Assembly: GCA_905612335.1 (NCBI GenBank)
Contig: CAJQRT010000036.1
Span: forward strand, 1-23,515
DNA: 23,515 nucleotides
Source of the DNA: an uncultured Candidatus Pelagibacter sp.
Lineage (GTDB): Bacteria > Pseudomonadota > Alphaproteobacteria > Pelagibacterales > Pelagibacteraceae
Direction of reading: 5' to 3'
A model generated the notes under the pieces. The model was not told the DNA's origin, made no database searches, and worked only from the letters and a program-made list of their open reading frames with translations. The position numbers were made by a program, and so were the translations under genes. Each line of letters begins with the position of its first letter. Position 1 is the stretch's first letter. Shown one piece after another: positions 22,486 to 23,515 of this stretch.

Positions 22486-23515
22486 TGAAAAAAATCATAT
22501 ACAGAAAACTAGCTCAAGATTATACAAGCTTTTTCTTATTAATTTTATTTACTATAAGTGTAATTATTTGGGTATTACAGGCTGTTAATTATTTAGATTT
22601 TGTTACAGAGGACGGACATGGATTTTTAGTTTATTTTAATTACACACTTCTTAGTTTTCCAAAAATCTTAAGTAGAATTTTTCCTTTTGCGGTATTTTTA
22701 GCTTTTACTTATATACTATTAAAATATGAAAATAAAAATGAGCTAGTAATATTTTGGAATTTTGGCATAAAAAAAATAGATTTTATTAATTTTTTTATAA
22801 AATTTTCATTTGGGTTTGTCATTATAAGTATATTGCTGAATGCTTTAATTACTCCTTATATGCAGGATAAAGCTAGGTCCTTTATTCGTTCATCAGATTT
22901 AGATTTTTTTGAAAGTATATTAAAACCAAAAAAATTTATTAATATTATAGAAAACCTAACAATTTATTTTGAAGAAAGAGACGAAAATGGAAAATTTAAA
23001 AATATTTTTTTAAATGATAAGTCAAATCAATCATCTCAAATCACTTTTGCAAAAAAAGGTAAAATTGAAATTCGCGATAATAAAAAAATATTAGTTTTAG
23101 AGGAAGGTGAAACTATTAACGAGGTGGAAGGAAGAATTTCTAAATTTAAATTTTCAAAGACAAATTTTAATATTTCAAAATTTTCAACCAAAACAACCTT
23201 AACAAAAAAAATACAAGAAACTTCCACTAAAGATTTGATAAAATGTGTAAAAATATTTCATAAATCGCCAGATAAAATAAATTTTTCTAAAATTATTTTA
23301 GATAGAAACTGTGGTGCAGATAACCTTGAAAACATTCATCAAGAGCTCTACTCGAGACTGATAAAACCCATGTATATTACTTTTTTAATGGCTATCTCAC
23401 TTTTATTAATATTAAAGTCCAAGAATAATCATTTATTCAATAGTATTAAAATTAAGGTTTATTTATTGGGGTTTTTATCTATTGTTTTTTTAGAACTATC
23501 TCCAAAATTAGTTAA
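22485..23515 (+). CDS. lptF: LPS export permease LptF, 3'-truncated by window edge
   Basis: ATG 22485; open to the end of the window (343 codons visible), so the C-terminus lies outside. Member of the YjgP/YjgQ family, the inner-membrane part of the LptB2FG transporter that extracts lipopolysaccharide and passes it to LptC. Seen: RKLAQDYTSFFLLILFTISV (first membrane helix), the second helix about residues 60-80, ENKNELVIFWNFGIKK (the conserved SELxxxRxxGI-like coupling segment), a third helix about 105-122, a periplasmic beta-jellyroll stretch (about 125-270), and a fourth helix near 295-310, with another beginning at the end. LptF rather than LptG is chosen from its position divergent to pepA, which is the usual order. 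Confidence 0.88.
   Translation, partial: MKKIIYRKLAQDYTSFFLLILFTISVIIWVLQAVNYLDFVTEDGHGFLVYFNYTLLSFPKILSRIFPFAVFLAFTYILLKYENKNELVIFWNFGIKKIDFINFFIKFSFGFVIISILLNALITPYMQDKARSFIRSSDLDFFESILKPKKFINIIENLTIYFEERDENGKFKNIFLNDKSNQSSQITFAKKGKIEIRDNKKILVLEEGETINEVEGRISKFKFSKTNFNISKFSTKTTLTKKIQETSTKDLIKCVKIFHKSPDKINFSKIILDRNCGADNLENIHQELYSRLIKPMYITFLMAISLLLILKSKNNHLFNSIKIKVYLLGFLSIVFLELSPKLV

Noticed and set aside
23036..23227. Minus-strand frame inside lptF
   Set aside because: Antisense to the LptF periplasmic region; composition is that of a shadow.
1..23515. CRISPR arrays, tRNA or rRNA genes, insertion sequences, attachment sites
   Set aside because: No direct repeat series, cloverleaf sequence, transposase frame or long repeats were noticed, and no intergenic gap is larger than 115 bp.

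Overview
The window looks like a chromosomal segment of a streamlined, very AT-rich alphaproteobacterium, most probably SAR11 (Candidatus Pelagibacter). The reasons are the Lys/Asn/Ile-rich proteins, alphaproteobacterial gene neighbourhoods (anmK next to tyrS; mrcA-prfB next to rne; aroQ-accB-accC; DUF2155 next to NDUFA12; pepA-ndk next to lptF), and extreme compaction. Only about 336 of 23,515 bases lie between genes. No gap exceeds 115 bp, and there is no sign of phage, insertion sequences, CRISPR, tRNA or rRNA. The organism name is inferred from memory of SAR11 proteins, not from a search.

Layout. 1-602: 3' part of an alpha/beta hydrolase gene, facing anmK (605-1732, -). tyrS (+) diverges from anmK. 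3003-8623 (-): operon mrcA > prfB > AsmA-like gene, with each start overlapping the previous stop; prfB is read through a programmed +1 frameshift. 8725-10584: RNase E/G (+), diverging from mrcA. 10581-11575 (-): thiS-thiG. 11592-13791 (+): aroQ-accB-accC. 13788-14505 (-): NDUFA12-like complex I assembly gene and a DUF2155 gene that overlap out of frame. 14621-15442 (+): a protein matching only the C-terminal region of class II ribonucleotide reductase. 15445-18968 (-): DUF2066 > hda-like > aspS. 18980-20564 (+): purM-purN. 20561-22424 (-): pepA > ndk. 22485-23515 (+): lptF, cut by the window end.

The content is housekeeping: translation (tyrS, aspS, prfB), cell wall and envelope (anmK, mrcA, AsmA-like, lptF), RNA decay (rne), cofactor, lipid, aromatic and purine synthesis (thiSG, accBC, aroQ, purMN, ndk), replication control (hda) and respiration (NDUFA12).

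No wholly new system is evident. The most interesting points are: (i) the stand-alone class II RNR C-terminal-domain protein without a catalytic subunit; (ii) an RNase E that keeps its catalytic aspartates but has lost the CPxC zinc-link and the degradosome arm; (iii) a conserved RF2 frameshift switch in a segment where all four TGA terminators sit in start/stop overlaps; and (iv) six of six convergent gene pairs meeting with stop codons overlapping by 4 nt or separated by 2 nt, leaving no room for terminators.
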